Positions 27,344 through 37,334 of a stretch of 64,000 bases of DNA are shown one piece after another. Location of the stretch: positions 248,001-312,000 of the forward strand of contig NZ_JAJIRO010000005.1 of NCBI RefSeq assembly GCF_025717535.1, given 5' to 3'. The stretch's first letter is position 1. Every line of letters starts with the position of its first letter. This DNA is from Paucibacter sp. Y2R2-4. GTDB taxonomy: Bacteria > Pseudomonadota > Gammaproteobacteria > Burkholderiales > Burkholderiaceae_C. Made by a program: the position numbers and the translations under genes. Under the pieces are notes generated by a model, which saw nothing but the letters and a program-made list of their open reading frames with translations, had not been told where the DNA came from and did not search any database.

Positions 27344-28173
27344 GTACGACATCTGATCCTGCTGCATCCGGCGCTGCGCCACTCGCGCAGGCCATGTCCC
27401 GGCCCCTCGCGTCCAAGGGTGGCGCGCGTACTTTGGCAGTGACCAGCGGCAAAGGCGGCGTAGGCAAGACCTTTGTTACGGCCAATCTGGCCGCTGCATT
27501 GGCGGCGCGTGGCCAAAAAGTCTTGGTGCTGGACGCTGACCTCGGCTTGGCCAATCTGGATGTGGTGCTGAATCTGCACCCCAAGTTGACCCTGCACGAT
27601 GTGTTCACCGAAAAGGCCACGCTGGAGCAGGCGATTTTGCCCGCGCCCGGGGGCTTTTCTGTGCTCTTGGCCGGCTCCGGCATGGTGGAGTACTCGCGCC
27701 TGACACCCGATGTGCGCGACAAGCTGCTGCACATCGTCGACCTGGTCAAACCGCGCTTTGATTGGGTGCTCTTGGACACTGGCGCCGGTATTTCCGACGT
27801 CGTCTTGTTCGCGATTTCTCTGGCCACCGATGTCTTGGTGGTGGCCACGCCCGAACCCACGTCTTTGACGGATGCTTACGCCACCATCAAGGTACTGGCC
27901 ACCCAGCAAAACCGGCGTGAAGTCGGTTTGCTGGTCAATCAAGCCAACCGGGTGGGCGAGGGCAAGCTGATCTGCGGCCAGCTGCAGCAGGTCTTGCAAC
28001 GCTTTGTAGGCTCTAAGCCTGGGCAAACCTTCAAGCTGGAATTGCTGGGCGAGGTCAAGAGCGACCAATCTGTTCGCCAAGCGGTGCTCAAGCGCCAGTT
28101 GGTGCTCGAGCATTACCCCGGCTGCGATGCCGCCCAAGCCATCAAGGCCTTGGCGAGCAAGCTTTTGGGCTGA
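27340..28173 (+). CDS. MinD/ParA-family ATPase, FlhG (FleN)-like
   Basis: A 277-residue P-loop ATPase with the deviant Walker A SGKGGVGKTFVTANLAAAL (about 35-53), the LDADLGLANLDVVL switch I region and DWVLLDTGAGI (Walker B/switch II). MinD relatives of this type in flagellar or chemotaxis regions count or place flagella (FlhG/FleN). The neighbourhood (che genes and a diguanylate cyclase) supports that reading, but no flhF is adjacent and the usual FlhF-activating DQAxxLR motif is not visible at the N-terminus, so a general MinD-like role is possible. Confidence 0.82.
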   Translation: MSTTSDPAASGAAPLAQAMSRPLASKGGARTLAVTSGKGGVGKTFVTANLAAALAARGQKVLVLDADLGLANLDVVLNLHPKLTLHDVFTEKATLEQAILPAPGGFSVLLAGSGMVEYSRLTPDVRDKLLHIVDLVKPRFDWVLLDTGAGISDVVLFAISLATDVLVVATPEPTSLTDAYATIKVLATQQNRREVGLLVNQANRVGEGKLICGQLQQVLQRFVGSKPGQTFKLELLGEVKSDQSVRQAVLKRQLVLEHYPGCDAAQAIKALASKLLG

Positions 28174-28205
28174 GACGGCCGCTGGGGCTAGGTTTCAAAG
28201 CCCGC

Positions 28206-28619
28206 TCAGCCGCCCCGATTACGCATCCAGTCGGCGGTGCCATAAAAAGACTCCGCTAGCCTTTGCTGCAAAGGCTCGGGCAGCGCGCAAGCCTGCATGG
28301 CTTCGATCATGCAGGCCATCCATTGGTCCCGTTCAGCAATGCCGATGGAATAGGGCAGGTGACGGGCGCGCAGGCGTGGGTGGCCAAAACGCTCGATGTA
28401 CAAATCGGGCCCGCCGCTCCAGCCGCATAAAAACCAATGCAGCTTGTTGCGTGATTCCTCCAGCGTGCTGGGGTGGAGCGAGCGCAGCAGCGCGTAGTGG
28501 GGCTCCAGCTCCATGCGGTCATAGAACTGGTCCACCAGTTCGCGGATGCCAGGCTCGCCACCGAGAAGTTCAAACAGGGTGGTGGCGGGTTCTTGCGTAT
28601 TGGCTTGGGTGTCTTGCAT
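28206..28619 (-). CDS. Truncated haemoglobin, group II
   Basis: A 137-residue 2-on-2 globin. TLFELLGGEPGIRELVDQFY, the YDRM segment and GWSGGPDLYIERFGHPRLR are typical, as are the ARHLPYSIG stretch (proximal histidine) and the tryptophan of ERDQWMACMIEA at the G helix. Group II globins bind oxygen or nitric oxide and are implicated in detoxifying reactive species. The ATG at 28619 is chosen; the longer frame to 28916 is antisense shadow of the Smr gene. It is 20 bases downstream of the Smr gene. Confidence 0.9.
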   Translation of the reverse strand: MQDTQANTQEPATTLFELLGGEPGIRELVDQFYDRMELEPHYALLRSLHPSTLEESRNKLHWFLCGWSGGPDLYIERFGHPRLRARHLPYSIGIAERDQWMACMIEAMQACALPEPLQQRLAESFYGTADWMRNRGG

Positions 28620-28639
28620 TGGCGGATTGTCCCGCCTCC

Positions 28640-29320
28640 TCAATCCACTTGCTGCAGCAAGACCATCAAGGCGCCGGTGCCCCCGTCGCTGGCGCGCGCC
28701 TGGACGAAGGCCAGCACCTGCTGCTTTTGCACCAGCCAGCGGCGCACCCGCGCTTTCAGCACCGGTTCCCGGCCTGGCGAGCCATTGCCTTTGCCATGCA
28801 CCACGCGAACGCAGCGCAGGCCGCGCTTGGCGCTGTCTTGGACGAAAGTGCCCAGCGCCTCCCGAGCTTGGTCGCGACGCAAACCATGCAGATCCAACTG
28901 CGCCTGCAAGCTCCAATGGCCGCGACGCAGTTTGCGCACCACTTCTTGGCTGATTTCTGGCCGGCGGAAGGACAGGCTGTCGTCGGTCTCCAGCAGCGAC
29001 TCCACATCGAAATCGTCCGACAAAGCTTGTAGCAAGACCTGGCGCTCGTCGGCCTCGCGCTGCAAGGGCTCTGGCGGTGGGCGCATCGGTGTGTGTTGCA
29101 CGCGTTGCTTGTCTGGCAAGGGCGTGACCGCACCGACGCTGAGCTCAAACACCCGGCGCTCTTGTTCCGCCAAGCGTTGCGCCGCCGCTTGGCGCTCGCG
29201 CTCTTCTTCGGCCCGTTTGCGTTGCAGGGCCAGTTCGCGTTGCAGCAGTTTGAGGTCTTGCAGGCTGTGCAGCGCCGAGTCGGACGTGGATTTTTGCGGG
29301 GCCCGTGGGCGGTGCTTCAC
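28640..29320 (-). CDS. Smr (MutS2 C-terminal-like) domain protein
   Basis: A 226-residue cytoplasmic protein. A basic/acidic helical N-terminus ([19 protein letters not shown]) precedes a C-terminal Smr domain (about 140-226) with the [11 protein letters not shown] and [11 protein letters not shown] motifs. Stand-alone Smr proteins (YdaL/SmrA/SmrB type) are nucleases; SmrB cleaves mRNA at collided ribosomes. Which subclass this is cannot be fixed here. It overlaps the end of radC by 4 nt. Confidence 0.88.
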   Translation of the reverse strand: MKHRPRAPQKSTSDSALHSLQDLKLLQRELALQRKRAEEERERQAAAQRLAEQERRVFELSVGAVTPLPDKQRVQHTPMRPPPEPLQREADERQVLLQALSDDFDVESLLETDDSLSFRRPEISQEVVRKLRRGHWSLQAQLDLHGLRRDQAREALGTFVQDSAKRGLRCVRVVHGKGNGSPGREPVLKARVRRWLVQKQQVLAFVQARASDGGTGALMVLLQQVD

Positions 29321-29991
29321 ATCAGCCCCCGTTCGGCAAAAGACACCACCTCGCCGCAGCCCACCACCAAATGGTCAAGCACCCGCATATCTACCAAGGC
29401 CAGCGCGCTGCGCAGCGCGTCAGTCAGCATCTCATCCGCACGCGAAGGTTCGGCCACGCCGGAGGGGTGGTTGTGCGCCAGGATGACGGCAGCCGCGCCC
29501 AAGTCCAGGCTGCGTTTGATGACTTCTCTGGGGTAAACCGAGGTTTGCGTCAGGGTGCCGCGAAACATTTCTTCCATGGCAATCAAGCGGTGTTGGGCAT
29601 CCAAAAACATCACGGCAAACACTTCATGTGGCAGGCCGGCCAGTTTCAGTCGGATGAATTGCTTGACCGAATCGGGTGAGTCGAACACCGGTTGCTGCGC
29701 CAACTCTTGCAGCAGCGAACGGCGGGCGATCTCCAGCACGGCGGCGATTTCTGCACGTTTGGCCGGTCCTAAGCCCTTGATGCAAGCCAGATCGCTGACG
29801 CTGGCGTGCAAGAGGCCATGCCAACCCTTGAATTGATCGAGCAGGTTTTGCGCCAGTTGCAAGACCGGCGTGCCCTGGATGCCGGTGCGCAGCAAAAGCG
29901 CCAGCAATTCGGCATCTGCCAAGGCCTGCGGCCCGCGTGCCAGCAGTTTTTCGCGCGGGCGGGCGTCGGGCGGGAGGTGAGTTAAGGGCAT
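29317..29991 (-). CDS. radC: RadC family protein (JAB/MPN domain)
   Basis: About 224 residues. An N-terminal helix-hairpin-helix ([21 protein letters not shown], then [17 protein letters not shown]) is followed by the metal-dependent JAMM domain with the diagnostic [14 protein letters not shown]. The old name DNA repair protein is not well supported; the activity is unknown. The ATG at 29991 ([14 protein letters not shown]) is chosen over a longer frame. First gene of radC-smr-globin. Confidence 0.94.
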   Translation of the reverse strand: MPLTHLPPDARPREKLLARGPQALADAELLALLLRTGIQGTPVLQLAQNLLDQFKGWHGLLHASVSDLACIKGLGPAKRAEIAAVLEIARRSLLQELAQQPVFDSPDSVKQFIRLKLAGLPHEVFAVMFLDAQHRLIAMEEMFRGTLTQTSVYPREVIKRSLDLGAAAVILAHNHPSGVAEPSRADEMLTDALRSALALVDMRVLDHLVVGCGEVVSFAERGLM

Positions 29992-30141
29992 GGCAAGGGG
30001 CGAGGTACGGCAGAGGATGTAGCAAAGGCAGGGCGTCAATTCCCGGCAATCCACAGGCATCCAGAAAGGCAATCTTCGCAGACCGACGAAGCCAAAGCAG
30101 CGAGGCCCTAAAATCCTGGCAGTCTAGCCAATATTGTTTCC

Positions 30142-30585
30142 ATGAATCTCATTCAAGCCGGTTCCTTTTTGACCTTGCATTACCGACTGGCTGGCCCGGA
30201 TGGCAGTGACGTCATCAATACCTTCAATGAAAAGCCGGCCACGCTGTCGCTGGGCAGCGGCCAGTTGTCGCCGGCCATCGAGGCCCGTTTGATCGGCTTG
30301 GAGGAGGGCGTGCGCACCCAAATCGAGTTGGCCCCCGGCGAGGCCTTTGGGCCGCACAACCCGGACATGCTGCAGCGCGTCAAGACCAGCTTGTTGCATG
30401 AGTTTGGCGATCCGGACGAGCAATACGTCGTGGGCGATGTGGTGCAGTTCCCAACGCCCGACGGCCAAGGCAACTTCACCGGCACCGTGCGAGAGCTGGG
30501 CGAGGACTGGATGTTGTTCGACTTCAACCATCCGCTCGCTGGCCAGCCGGTCAGCTTTGAAGTGCATGTGATCGGGGTGATTTGA
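30142..30585 (+). CDS. FKBP-type peptidyl-prolyl isomerase (SlpA-like)
   Basis: A 147-residue SlyD/SlpA-class isomerase: [29 protein letters not shown]-type [20 protein letters not shown], the insert-in-flap region about 60-110, and [18 protein letters not shown]. It lacks the histidine-rich metal tail of SlyD, so SlpA is closer. It helps protein folding in the cytoplasm. It is followed after one base by ispH, the same order as in many proteobacteria (slpA-ispH). Confidence 0.92.
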   Translation: MNLIQAGSFLTLHYRLAGPDGSDVINTFNEKPATLSLGSGQLSPAIEARLIGLEEGVRTQIELAPGEAFGPHNPDMLQRVKTSLLHEFGDPDEQYVVGDVVQFPTPDGQGNFTGTVRELGEDWMLFDFNHPLAGQPVSFEVHVIGVI

Positions 30586-30586
30586 G

Positions 30587-31564
30587 ATGAGCGTTGAGAT
30601 GCAAGCCCAAGAAGTGCTGTTGGCCGAGCCGCGTGGTTTTTGCGCCGGTGTGGACCGGGCGATTGAGATCGTCGAGCGCGCGCTGATCAAGTTCGGTTCG
30701 CCCATCTATGTGCGCCATGAAATCGTGCACAACACCTATGTGGTCAATGATTTGAAGGCGCGTGGCGCCATCTTCATCGAAGACCTGGCCGAAGTGCCGC
30801 CTGGCGCCACGCTGGTGTTCAGTGCGCACGGGGTCAGTCAGGCGGTGCGGGCCGAGGCGGCCGCGCGCGGCTTCCAGGTGTTTGATGCGACTTGCCCCTT
30901 GGTCACCAAGGTTCATGTGGAAGTGGCCAAGCTGCACCGCGAGGGCTACGAGTTCATCATGATTGGCCACAAAGGTCACCCCGAGGTGGAAGGCACCATG
31001 GGCCAGTTGAGCGAGGGCATCTATCTGGTCGAAGAAGCCAGCGATGTGCCGCATGTGCGAGTCAAAGATCCCAGCCGCTTGGCGGTGGTGACGCAAACCA
31101 CGCTGAGCGTGGACGACGCGGCCGAAATCTTGCAAGCCGTCAAAACGCATTTCCCACAAGTGCGTGAACCCAAGAAACAAGACATTTGCTACGCCACCCA
31201 GAACCGCCAAGACGCCGTCAAGGTCTTGGCGCCGCAGGTCGATGTGGTGATCGTGGTCGGCAGCCCGACCAGTTCCAACAGCAACCGATTGCGTGAGTTG
31301 GCCGAGCGACTGGGCACGCCTGGCTTCATGGTGGACGCCGCCGAAGATCTGCAAGCCGAATGGCTGGAGGGGCGCAGCCGTGTCGGTTTGACGGCCGGCG
31401 CTTCAGCACCGGACGTGCTGGTGCAGGCTGTGATTGCCCGCCTGCGTGAGCTGGGCGCCACCACGGTGCGCAGCCTGCCCGGTGTGGAAGAGCATGTGCG
31501 CTTCCCGCTGCCTATGGGCCTCGGCGACAAGTCGATGGCAGAGCTGGACGCGTCTCGATCTTGA
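30587..31564 (+). CDS. ispH: 4-hydroxy-3-methylbut-2-enyl diphosphate reductase
   Basis: A 325-residue iron-sulfur enzyme making IPP and DMAPP in the last step of the MEP isoprenoid pathway. The three cluster cysteines are in [31 protein letters not shown] and [27 protein letters not shown] and [10 protein letters not shown] are family signatures. It is followed by a clear terminator, so slpA-ispH is a unit. Confidence 0.97.
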   Translation: MSVEMQAQEVLLAEPRGFCAGVDRAIEIVERALIKFGSPIYVRHEIVHNTYVVNDLKARGAIFIEDLAEVPPGATLVFSAHGVSQAVRAEAAARGFQVFDATCPLVTKVHVEVAKLHREGYEFIMIGHKGHPEVEGTMGQLSEGIYLVEEASDVPHVRVKDPSRLAVVTQTTLSVDDAAEILQAVKTHFPQVREPKKQDICYATQNRQDAVKVLAPQVDVVIVVGSPTSSNSNRLRELAERLGTPGFMVDAAEDLQAEWLEGRSRVGLTAGASAPDVLVQAVIARLRELGATTVRSLPGVEEHVRFPLPMGLGDKSMAELDASRS

Positions 31565-32953
<1,389 letters not shown>

Positions 32954-32964
32954 CACAAAATTTC

Positions 32965-32991
32965 TTGAAACCTGAAAAAGTCCGCTATACT
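32965..32991 (+). promoter_or_regulatory. Promoter of tRNA-Ser
   Basis: A good -10 hexamer TATACT (32986-32991) with TTGAAA 15 bases upstream (or a TTTCTT-like -35 at normal spacing), in the gap between serS and tRNA-Ser. Confidence 0.5.
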
Positions 32992-33032
32992 AGTCGGCTT
33001 ACTCGCTAGCACCACGGCGAGCACCGGAATTC

Positions 33033-33120
33033 GGAGAGGTGGCAGAGTGGTTGAATGTACCTGACTCGAAATCAGGCGGACGGAAACGTCTCGGGGGTTC
33101 GAATCCCCCCCTCTCCTCCA
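33033..33120 (+). tRNA. tRNA-Ser (anticodon CGA)
   Basis: An 88-nt class II tRNA: the acceptor arms are GGAGAGG and CCTCTCC, the anticodon stem CCTGA/TCAGG carries the loop CTCGAAA (anticodon CGA), the variable arm is long (GCGGACGGAAACGTCTC region), the T loop is GTTCGAATC, and CCA is encoded. The last 17 bases are duplicated at 42429-42446, the other end of an inserted element, so the gene was kept intact by the insertion. Confidence 0.97.
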
Positions 33121-33121
33121 A
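33104..33121. repeat. Left attachment site (attL), 18-bp direct repeat
   Basis: The sequence TCCCCCCCTCTCCTCCAA covers the 3' end of tRNA-Ser plus one base and occurs again, exactly, at 42429-42446. A tRNA 3' end as crossover site is the rule for tyrosine-integrase elements. Confidence 0.9.
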
Positions 33122-33193
33122 GTGTTACTGTAAGTCGTTGATTTGTAGAGGTTTTTTAGCCTAACAGTCACCGACTCACAAGTCAACTCACAG

Positions 33194-33228
33194 AACGCCG
33201 CATCGGCTTTGTCGATGCGGCGTTTTTG
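33194..33228 (+). terminator. Terminator just inside the left end of the island
   Basis: The arms ACGCCGCATCG and CGATGCGGCGT with a short loop are followed by TTTTTG. It can end the tRNA-Ser transcript now that the host terminator lies beyond the island. Confidence 0.78.
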
Positions 33229-33566
33229 TTTACACGGTCAGGCCGCGGCTTGGCTGGTCGACAGGGCGAGACCCGGTGCTGTTGGGTTGCTCGGGGACAT
33301 GTCCGCAAGGCTCTGCCGAATCGGAACTCGCCATAGCGCGAAGTATTTTGTTCGTTGGCCCGTTCACTGAACCCGGCTAGCATTTGCGAGCCGTGCCATG
33401 CGTTCTGCTTGGCCGGCGCGTCGGCGCCATGCAGCGCCCAGCACGAAGTCGAGTAGGGCGCTTCCGCCCACCCCCTCCACCCAATTGCCTGCTCACCTCG
33501 CCAACACCGGCCAGGTGAGCCGCTGCATTGCACCGCCGCCTCTTCAACTCCAAATAGGAAACAGAA
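33229..33566. other. Island left-end spacer without supported gene
   Basis: GC-rich spacer between the terminator and the first cargo gene. Frames here are short and have no ribosome-binding site or recognisable product. It presumably contains the promoter of the 33567 gene; no clear hexamer pair stands out. Confidence 0.5.
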
Positions 33567-34085
33567 ATGGCAAGCGCCAAGACCAACAACGGACAACTCC
33601 CGCCCGGTTTCGTGTCCCCGTTCAAGCGGGTCGAAATGAAGGGCACCCACGACGACTTGCTGGCCTGTGCGGCCATCTTGTGTGGCAAGTCCATGGAGGA
33701 CGTCAAGAAGATGGCCGTCACCCTGGGCATGCCGGCCAACGGTCCATTCTTCATGTCAGACATGTTGTTTAGGCAGATTGCCTTCAACCTCAGTCCCCTA
33801 GCCGTAAGCGAGTACAAGGATTTGACCGCGACCAATGCGTTGCCCGAGGTAGCCGTTCTTTGCGTGGACTACGACAAGCACAGCGAGGCCTGTCGGCACG
33901 TGGTGTTCCACCAAGTCCGGGCTTCCGAGAAGACGCCAGCTTTCGGCTATGTGATTGATCCCGCCAACTGGCTAACGCCTGACCAGCACATCACGATCGA
34001 CTTGAGCCATCTAAATCTGAAGCCAGCCTGGTACTTGGAGATCACGCAGCGCCCCGGCACCACGCCGATCCGTAGCAGCAAATAA
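33567..34085 (+). CDS. Unknown protein, possible C39-peptidase-like fold without catalytic Cys
   Basis: 172 residues; AGGAAACAGA precedes the ATG at good spacing. Not recognised with confidence. By eye, HDDLLACAAILCGKSMEDV (about residues 28-46) resembles the opening helix of papain-like C39 peptidases (DCGVACLAMLLGxSYEEV), with the later histidine (CRHVVFH, about 110) and aspartate (GYVIDPANW, about 131) in the expected order. The nucleophile cysteine of that pattern is an aspartate here, so it would be inactive or act as a binding module. First gene of the island; it is followed 19 bases later by another unknown gene. Confidence 0.55.
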   Translation: MASAKTNNGQLPPGFVSPFKRVEMKGTHDDLLACAAILCGKSMEDVKKMAVTLGMPANGPFFMSDMLFRQIAFNLSPLAVSEYKDLTATNALPEVAVLCVDYDKHSEACRHVVFHQVRASEKTPAFGYVIDPANWLTPDQHITIDLSHLNLKPAWYLEITQRPGTTPIRSSK

Positions 34086-34104
34086 GCAGAGCCGGACGCC
34101 CACC

Positions 34105-34458
34105 ATGCACACCAGAATGCAAGCGATCCGGCCAATGCGCAGCCTGCTGAATCAGTTGCCATGCCTGCCGGTGACGGACGAGCGCATGGTGGACTACACC
34201 GCAGCTGACCCACATCTCTTCGTAGCGATCCGCGACGACGCGGAGATGACTATGCGGGTCATTCATCAAGGCCTTACCGCCATTGGCAGTCTCATTGCCC
34301 ACTCTGGGGTGGCCATTGAGGATGGCTCCATAGGGGCAGACTGCCTTGAAAGCCTGGGCTACCTGATGGCGGAACTTGGGGACATTGCGTCCGGCTTCAT
34401 GGTCATGGCGGCGCACTGCCGGCGCGAGACTCAGGATTTCAAGGAGCCTTTCCTTTAA
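34105..34458 (+). CDS. Unknown island protein, 117 aa
   Basis: A mostly helical, soluble protein with no signal peptide. The middle (MRVIHQGLTAIGSLIAHSG, about 50-68) and the ESLGYLMAELGDIASGFMVM stretch suggest a helical bundle. Not recognised. It sits 19 bases after the C39-like gene and reads in the same direction, so the two may be one transcript. Two ATGs near the start (34105 and 34117) are possible; the ribosome-binding site is weak. Confidence 0.5.
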   Translation: MHTRMQAIRPMRSLLNQLPCLPVTDERMVDYTAADPHLFVAIRDDAEMTMRVIHQGLTAIGSLIAHSGVAIEDGSIGADCLESLGYLMAELGDIASGFMVMAAHCRRETQDFKEPFL

Positions 34459-34554
34459 GGGGGCAAGGAGCCTGCATGTTCTAGTGGATGCTGCGCGTGG
34501 GAAAATACAGCAAAGTTGCTTGGCAAATGCCAGGCTAAGAATTGTTCAGGACAA

Positions 34555-35367
34555 ATGATGCTGATGAAGCAAGTGGAGTTACTGGAGCCTGAGGCGCCGG
34601 TGCGAAAGCCCAAGCGGGTGGCGGGCGGCGAAGCCACGACCGATCTTGTCTTCTCGGCCTACGTATCAGACAACGCGCCAGTATTCAGGCAGATTCTCGA
34701 CCTGCATATGCCCGACGGCGGCATCATCGCAGACGTTACCTACGGTAAGGGTGCGTTCTGGACCGAGATTGACCTGAGCCGCTACACGTTGCTTGCTTCA
34801 GACATAGCAGCCAAGCCTCAGCGCAAGGAACTGTCGCAGATCGAAATCAAGGACGGTGTGGACTGTCGCGCCTTGCCATATGGCGACAACTCTCTCGATG
34901 GCCTAGTGCTAGACCCACCCTACATGGAGGGCTTCTATCGTGGAGACACAGACCATTTGGCGGGCGGAGGAACTCACGCGGCGTTCAGACATCATTATTC
35001 CAACGGGCGCGCAATCGAAGCCCCCGAAGAGGGGGCTCCGAAGTGGCACGACGCAGTAGTTGATATGTATGTTCGTGCTGGCTGGGAGGCTGAACGAGCA
35101 CTCAAGAGGGACGGCATCTTCATCGTGAAGTGTCAAGATGAGGTCAGCGCCAACAAGCAGCGCTTGACCCATGTTGAACTCATCACCGCATACGAGTCGA
35201 TGGGTTTCTATACAAAAGACTTGTTTGTAGTCGTTAGATCCAACAAAGCAGGCGTGAGTCGCCTTATCAAGCAAGCCCACGCTCGGAAGAACCACTCCTA
35301 CTTCCTCGTGTTCCAGAAAAGGAAGGTCAAGCTCTCGTCGGTCGTTACCGCGCCTAAGCCTAGGTAG
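34555..35367 (+). CDS. DNA methyltransferase (N6-adenine/N4-cytosine type)
   Basis: About 270 residues. A SAM-binding motif I ([14 protein letters not shown], about residues 52-65) is followed by the catalytic motif IV DPPY in [12 protein letters not shown] (about 121-132), then a Rossmann strand [12 protein letters not shown] marks amino-methyltransferases (adenine N6 or cytosine N4); the specific target cannot be read. The start is set at the ATG at 34555, with ATG 34558 having the better AGGA spacing; a TTG at 34516 is also in frame. It ends overlapping, tail to tail by 8 bases, the endonuclease-like gene at 35360-36142, which suggests a restriction-modification pair. Confidence 0.83.
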   Translation: MMLMKQVELLEPEAPVRKPKRVAGGEATTDLVFSAYVSDNAPVFRQILDLHMPDGGIIADVTYGKGAFWTEIDLSRYTLLASDIAAKPQRKELSQIEIKDGVDCRALPYGDNSLDGLVLDPPYMEGFYRGDTDHLAGGGTHAAFRHHYSNGRAIEAPEEGAPKWHDAVVDMYVRAGWEAERALKRDGIFIVKCQDEVSANKQRLTHVELITAYESMGFYTKDLFVVVRSNKAGVSRLIKQAHARKNHSYFLVFQKRKVKLSSVVTAPKPR

Positions 35368-36142
35368 GCTCGTTTGCACCCTTTGCGGCCAGCCGACGTT
35401 CGAGGAGCTTGTCCAACAGCTCGAACGGGTCGCTCACGAACGGAGCGTTCAGTGGCAACGTAACCGGGATCAGCGAGGCGATGAGTTGCTCGCGCACTTC
35501 ATTTGAGTAGCTGCCGTGGGTACTGCGAGGCAGGTCCTCGTTCAGTGCAAATCCGAATTCCCATTCGCCACGAAAGCCGAAGATGCCGGCCGCGACAATA
35601 TCGAACTCGCCCACCTTTAGGAGCGTAGTCTCTACCACCTCACCATTCGCAAGTGGAAGCTTGCGTCGGTCACTGGCATCGCACTGGAATGCACCGCGAT
35701 AGCTAGTCTCTTTCTTGAATTTCTCGGGCAGCGCCGTGTATCGCTCATCTAGCACCCACTTGAAGATGGCGGCTCCCTTCCGTGGCTTGCCCGCTTTGGT
35801 CAAGCCCGGGGATGCCTTGCGGCCGACCTCCTTCTTCGCCATAAGCCGCAGCCAGTTGCCATCGGGCAGGAGCACTTCGACTTGGTTTGTCTGTAGCGAT
35901 TTGACCTCGATGCGAAATTCCTCGCCCTTGTAGGTCACCACTAGGTCGCCCTTTTTCGTCCGATCGTGGTCGTCGTCTTTCCGGTGCGCCTCGGTCCGGT
36001 TGTGATGGTCGAAGAGTTCCTTGAGCTTCCGCTCGGCGATGTAGCCCACGATCATTCCGCGCAGGCTAGGGTTTGTGTTTACAAGGTCGGTGAGGTACTC
36101 GGCACTTATGCCCCACACGTCCAATATCGTCTTTGTTGTCAA
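35360..36142 (-). CDS. Probable type II restriction endonuclease (PD-(D/E)XK-like)
   Basis: About 260 residues. The core [20 protein letters not shown] (about residues 63-82) gives the D-(x)n-E-x-K arrangement of PD-(D/E)XK nucleases, preceded by a helix with a conserved glutamate ([12 protein letters not shown]). No helicase or ATPase motifs are present, as expected for a type II enzyme. The TTG at 36142 is chosen because AAGGGGAG lies 7 bases before it; a GTG at 36193 is an alternative without such a site. Convergent with the methyltransferase; no controller (C) protein gene is seen. Recognition site unknown. Confidence 0.68.
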   Translation of the reverse strand: MTTKTILDVWGISAEYLTDLVNTNPSLRGMIVGYIAERKLKELFDHHNRTEAHRKDDDHDRTKKGDLVVTYKGEEFRIEVKSLQTNQVEVLLPDGNWLRLMAKKEVGRKASPGLTKAGKPRKGAAIFKWVLDERYTALPEKFKKETSYRGAFQCDASDRRKLPLANGEVVETTLLKVGEFDIVAAGIFGFRGEWEFGFALNEDLPRSTHGSYSNEVREQLIASLIPVTLPLNAPFVSDPFELLDKLLERRLAAKGANEPT

Positions 36143-36238
36143 TTCCAATCTCCCCTTGCGTAAAAGGGGGAATGGTAAGTGCTCCGAGCCCACGGGACCG
36201 CGTGAGTTCCATGCCAGAGCCTAATGATTTGGCTGAAA

Positions 36239-36261
36239 AGCCTGCAGTGGCATTGCAGGCT
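36239..36261 (-). terminator. Hairpin upstream of the endonuclease gene
   Basis: Perfect 8-bp arms with a 7-nt loop; read leftward the hairpin is followed by TTTTC. Placed 97 bases upstream of the endonuclease start, it could end a leftward transcript or act as a leader attenuator limiting nuclease expression. Confidence 0.45.
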
Positions 36262-36416
36262 CAGCTCTAGCGTCGTCATTCGCTGGAATCTGTTTCGGCG
36301 CAGCCAAAGTATTAGTAAACATGACCCGCCTGATCGGTATCGATAAACTGACTTTGCGGCGCCGTTTGCGCGCCGTGCCGCGCCATACCAGGGCGCCACC
36401 AACAGCCGATCCCATC

Positions 36417-36450
36417 AAGAGCCACGACTGCGCAAGCGGCCGTGGCTCTT
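36417..36450 (+). terminator. Hairpin 50 bases upstream of the 36500 gene
   Basis: The perfect 10-bp arms AAGAGCCACG and CGTGGCTCTT have a 14-nt loop and are followed by TTTGC. It could be a weak terminator or a structured leader. Confidence 0.45.
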
Positions 36451-36499
36451 TGCATGGTCGGTGCCAATGCAGTGCGGCGCAACCATCAAGGAGCCCTCG

Positions 36500-36862
36500 A
36501 TGCACACTGACCCCACTCCCGGCATAACTGAAGCTTTGGACAATGCTGCCGACGCCGAGTTCGGGCCACCCCGGTTCGGGCTTGGCCTGATTGTCGCAAC
36601 CAACGCCGCCTGCAACTTCTTCAACCGCCACGGCATCAACGCGATGGAGTACCTGCGGCTGCACGTGCGCGGCCAGTGGGGTGACGTGCCGCCCGAGGAC
36701 GCCCGCGCCAACGATGAAGCCATCAAGAACGGCGGGCGCATTCTGTCCAGCTATCGAATGGAGGGGCGCACGGTTTGGATCATCACGGAGGCCGTGACTG
36801 AGTCAGAGGCCGCTGACAACCATAGGGAATCAACCTGCTTGCTGTTTCCAAGCGAGTACTAG
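36500..36862 (+). CDS. Small plasmid/island-type protein of unknown function, 120 aa
   Basis: AAGGAG lies 6 bases before the ATG. The pattern (LGLIVATNAACNFF, then a leucine-rich helix, RGQWGDVPPEDARANDEA, NGGRILSSY and VWIITEAVTES, ending LLFPSEY) matches a widespread family of about 100-residue proteins found on proteobacterial plasmids and islands. Databases often label that family type I restriction endonuclease subunit M, although it has no methyltransferase motifs. The function is unknown; no catalytic residues are evident. It is a useful marker of horizontally acquired DNA. Confidence 0.66.
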   Translation: MHTDPTPGITEALDNAADAEFGPPRFGLGLIVATNAACNFFNRHGINAMEYLRLHVRGQWGDVPPEDARANDEAIKNGGRILSSYRMEGRTVWIITEAVTESEAADNHRESTCLLFPSEY

Positions 36863-37116
36863 CCGACCGTCAACAAGTGACCACTTGTTGGCATTCAAGC
36901 TAGAACCGTGCTTCTCCCGGAATCGAGCTTTGTTGACGCGAGATCTCTTTATGCGCATCGAGCGACATGTCTCCACTAGCTAGTCAATAAGAGATAGGTG
37001 AGAGGGGCGAGTCAATCGGATGTTTTTCGACCAGCCTAAGTTATGGGGCATCAATTGGCTGGGATTATTTGATCCCGCAGAGGCACTTGGCAGAGTCCGC
37101 TAGTGGATGGGGATAC

Positions 37117-37179
37117 GGGGGGGAGTCAGGTGCAAGAGCTTCGTAGATACCCTCGGACATTTTTAGTGAAAAACTTGGC
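37117..37179 (+). repeat. Imperfect direct repeat, left copy
   Basis: Begins with seven G and includes CCTCGGACATTTTTAGTG. The same layout (G run, CCTCAGACATTTTGGTG, ending TTGGC) recurs at 39258-39318 on the far side of the ATPase gene. Roughly two-thirds to three-quarters of positions agree by eye. Confidence 0.55.
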
Positions 37180-37284
37180 AGCTTACTTATTGAATACCTT
37201 CTTCGCACCCCTCCCTGTTTACCGCATGTTGCGCAGACGGCACTCAGGCTCGATTTGCCAATGTTTTTGCACTAGACTAAGCAG

Positions 37285-37301
37285 GCACTAATCATTAGTG
37301 C
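37285..37301. promoter_or_regulatory. Perfect palindrome before the ATPase gene (candidate operator)
   Basis: GCACTAAT and ATTAGTGC flank a single C, 33 bases before the ATG. A further half-site GCACTA lies at 37269-37274. The following GATTTTTC means a terminator cannot be excluded, but a 1-nt loop is unfavourable for a hairpin, and an operator fits better. Confidence 0.5.
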
Positions 37302-37334
37302 GATTTTTCTTAAATTAAAATCAAGGGGGGTGTA

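Larger units (their letters stand above)
36143..36499. other. Intergenic region with two hairpins
   Basis: It separates the endonuclease gene (leftward) from the gene at 36500 (rightward) and so should hold both promoters. Two perfect inverted repeats are visible: AGCCTGCA/TGCAGGCT (36239-36261) and AAGAGCCACG/CGTGGCTCTT (36417-36450). No other gene can be supported. Confidence 0.5.
36863..37334. other. Spacer upstream of the ATPase gene
   Basis: 472 bases with falling GC content and no supported gene (a 62-codon frame at 37103-37291 has no usable start signal). It contains the left copy of an imperfect direct repeat (37117-37179) and a palindrome (37285-37301) directly before the ATPase gene. 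Confidence 0.5.
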
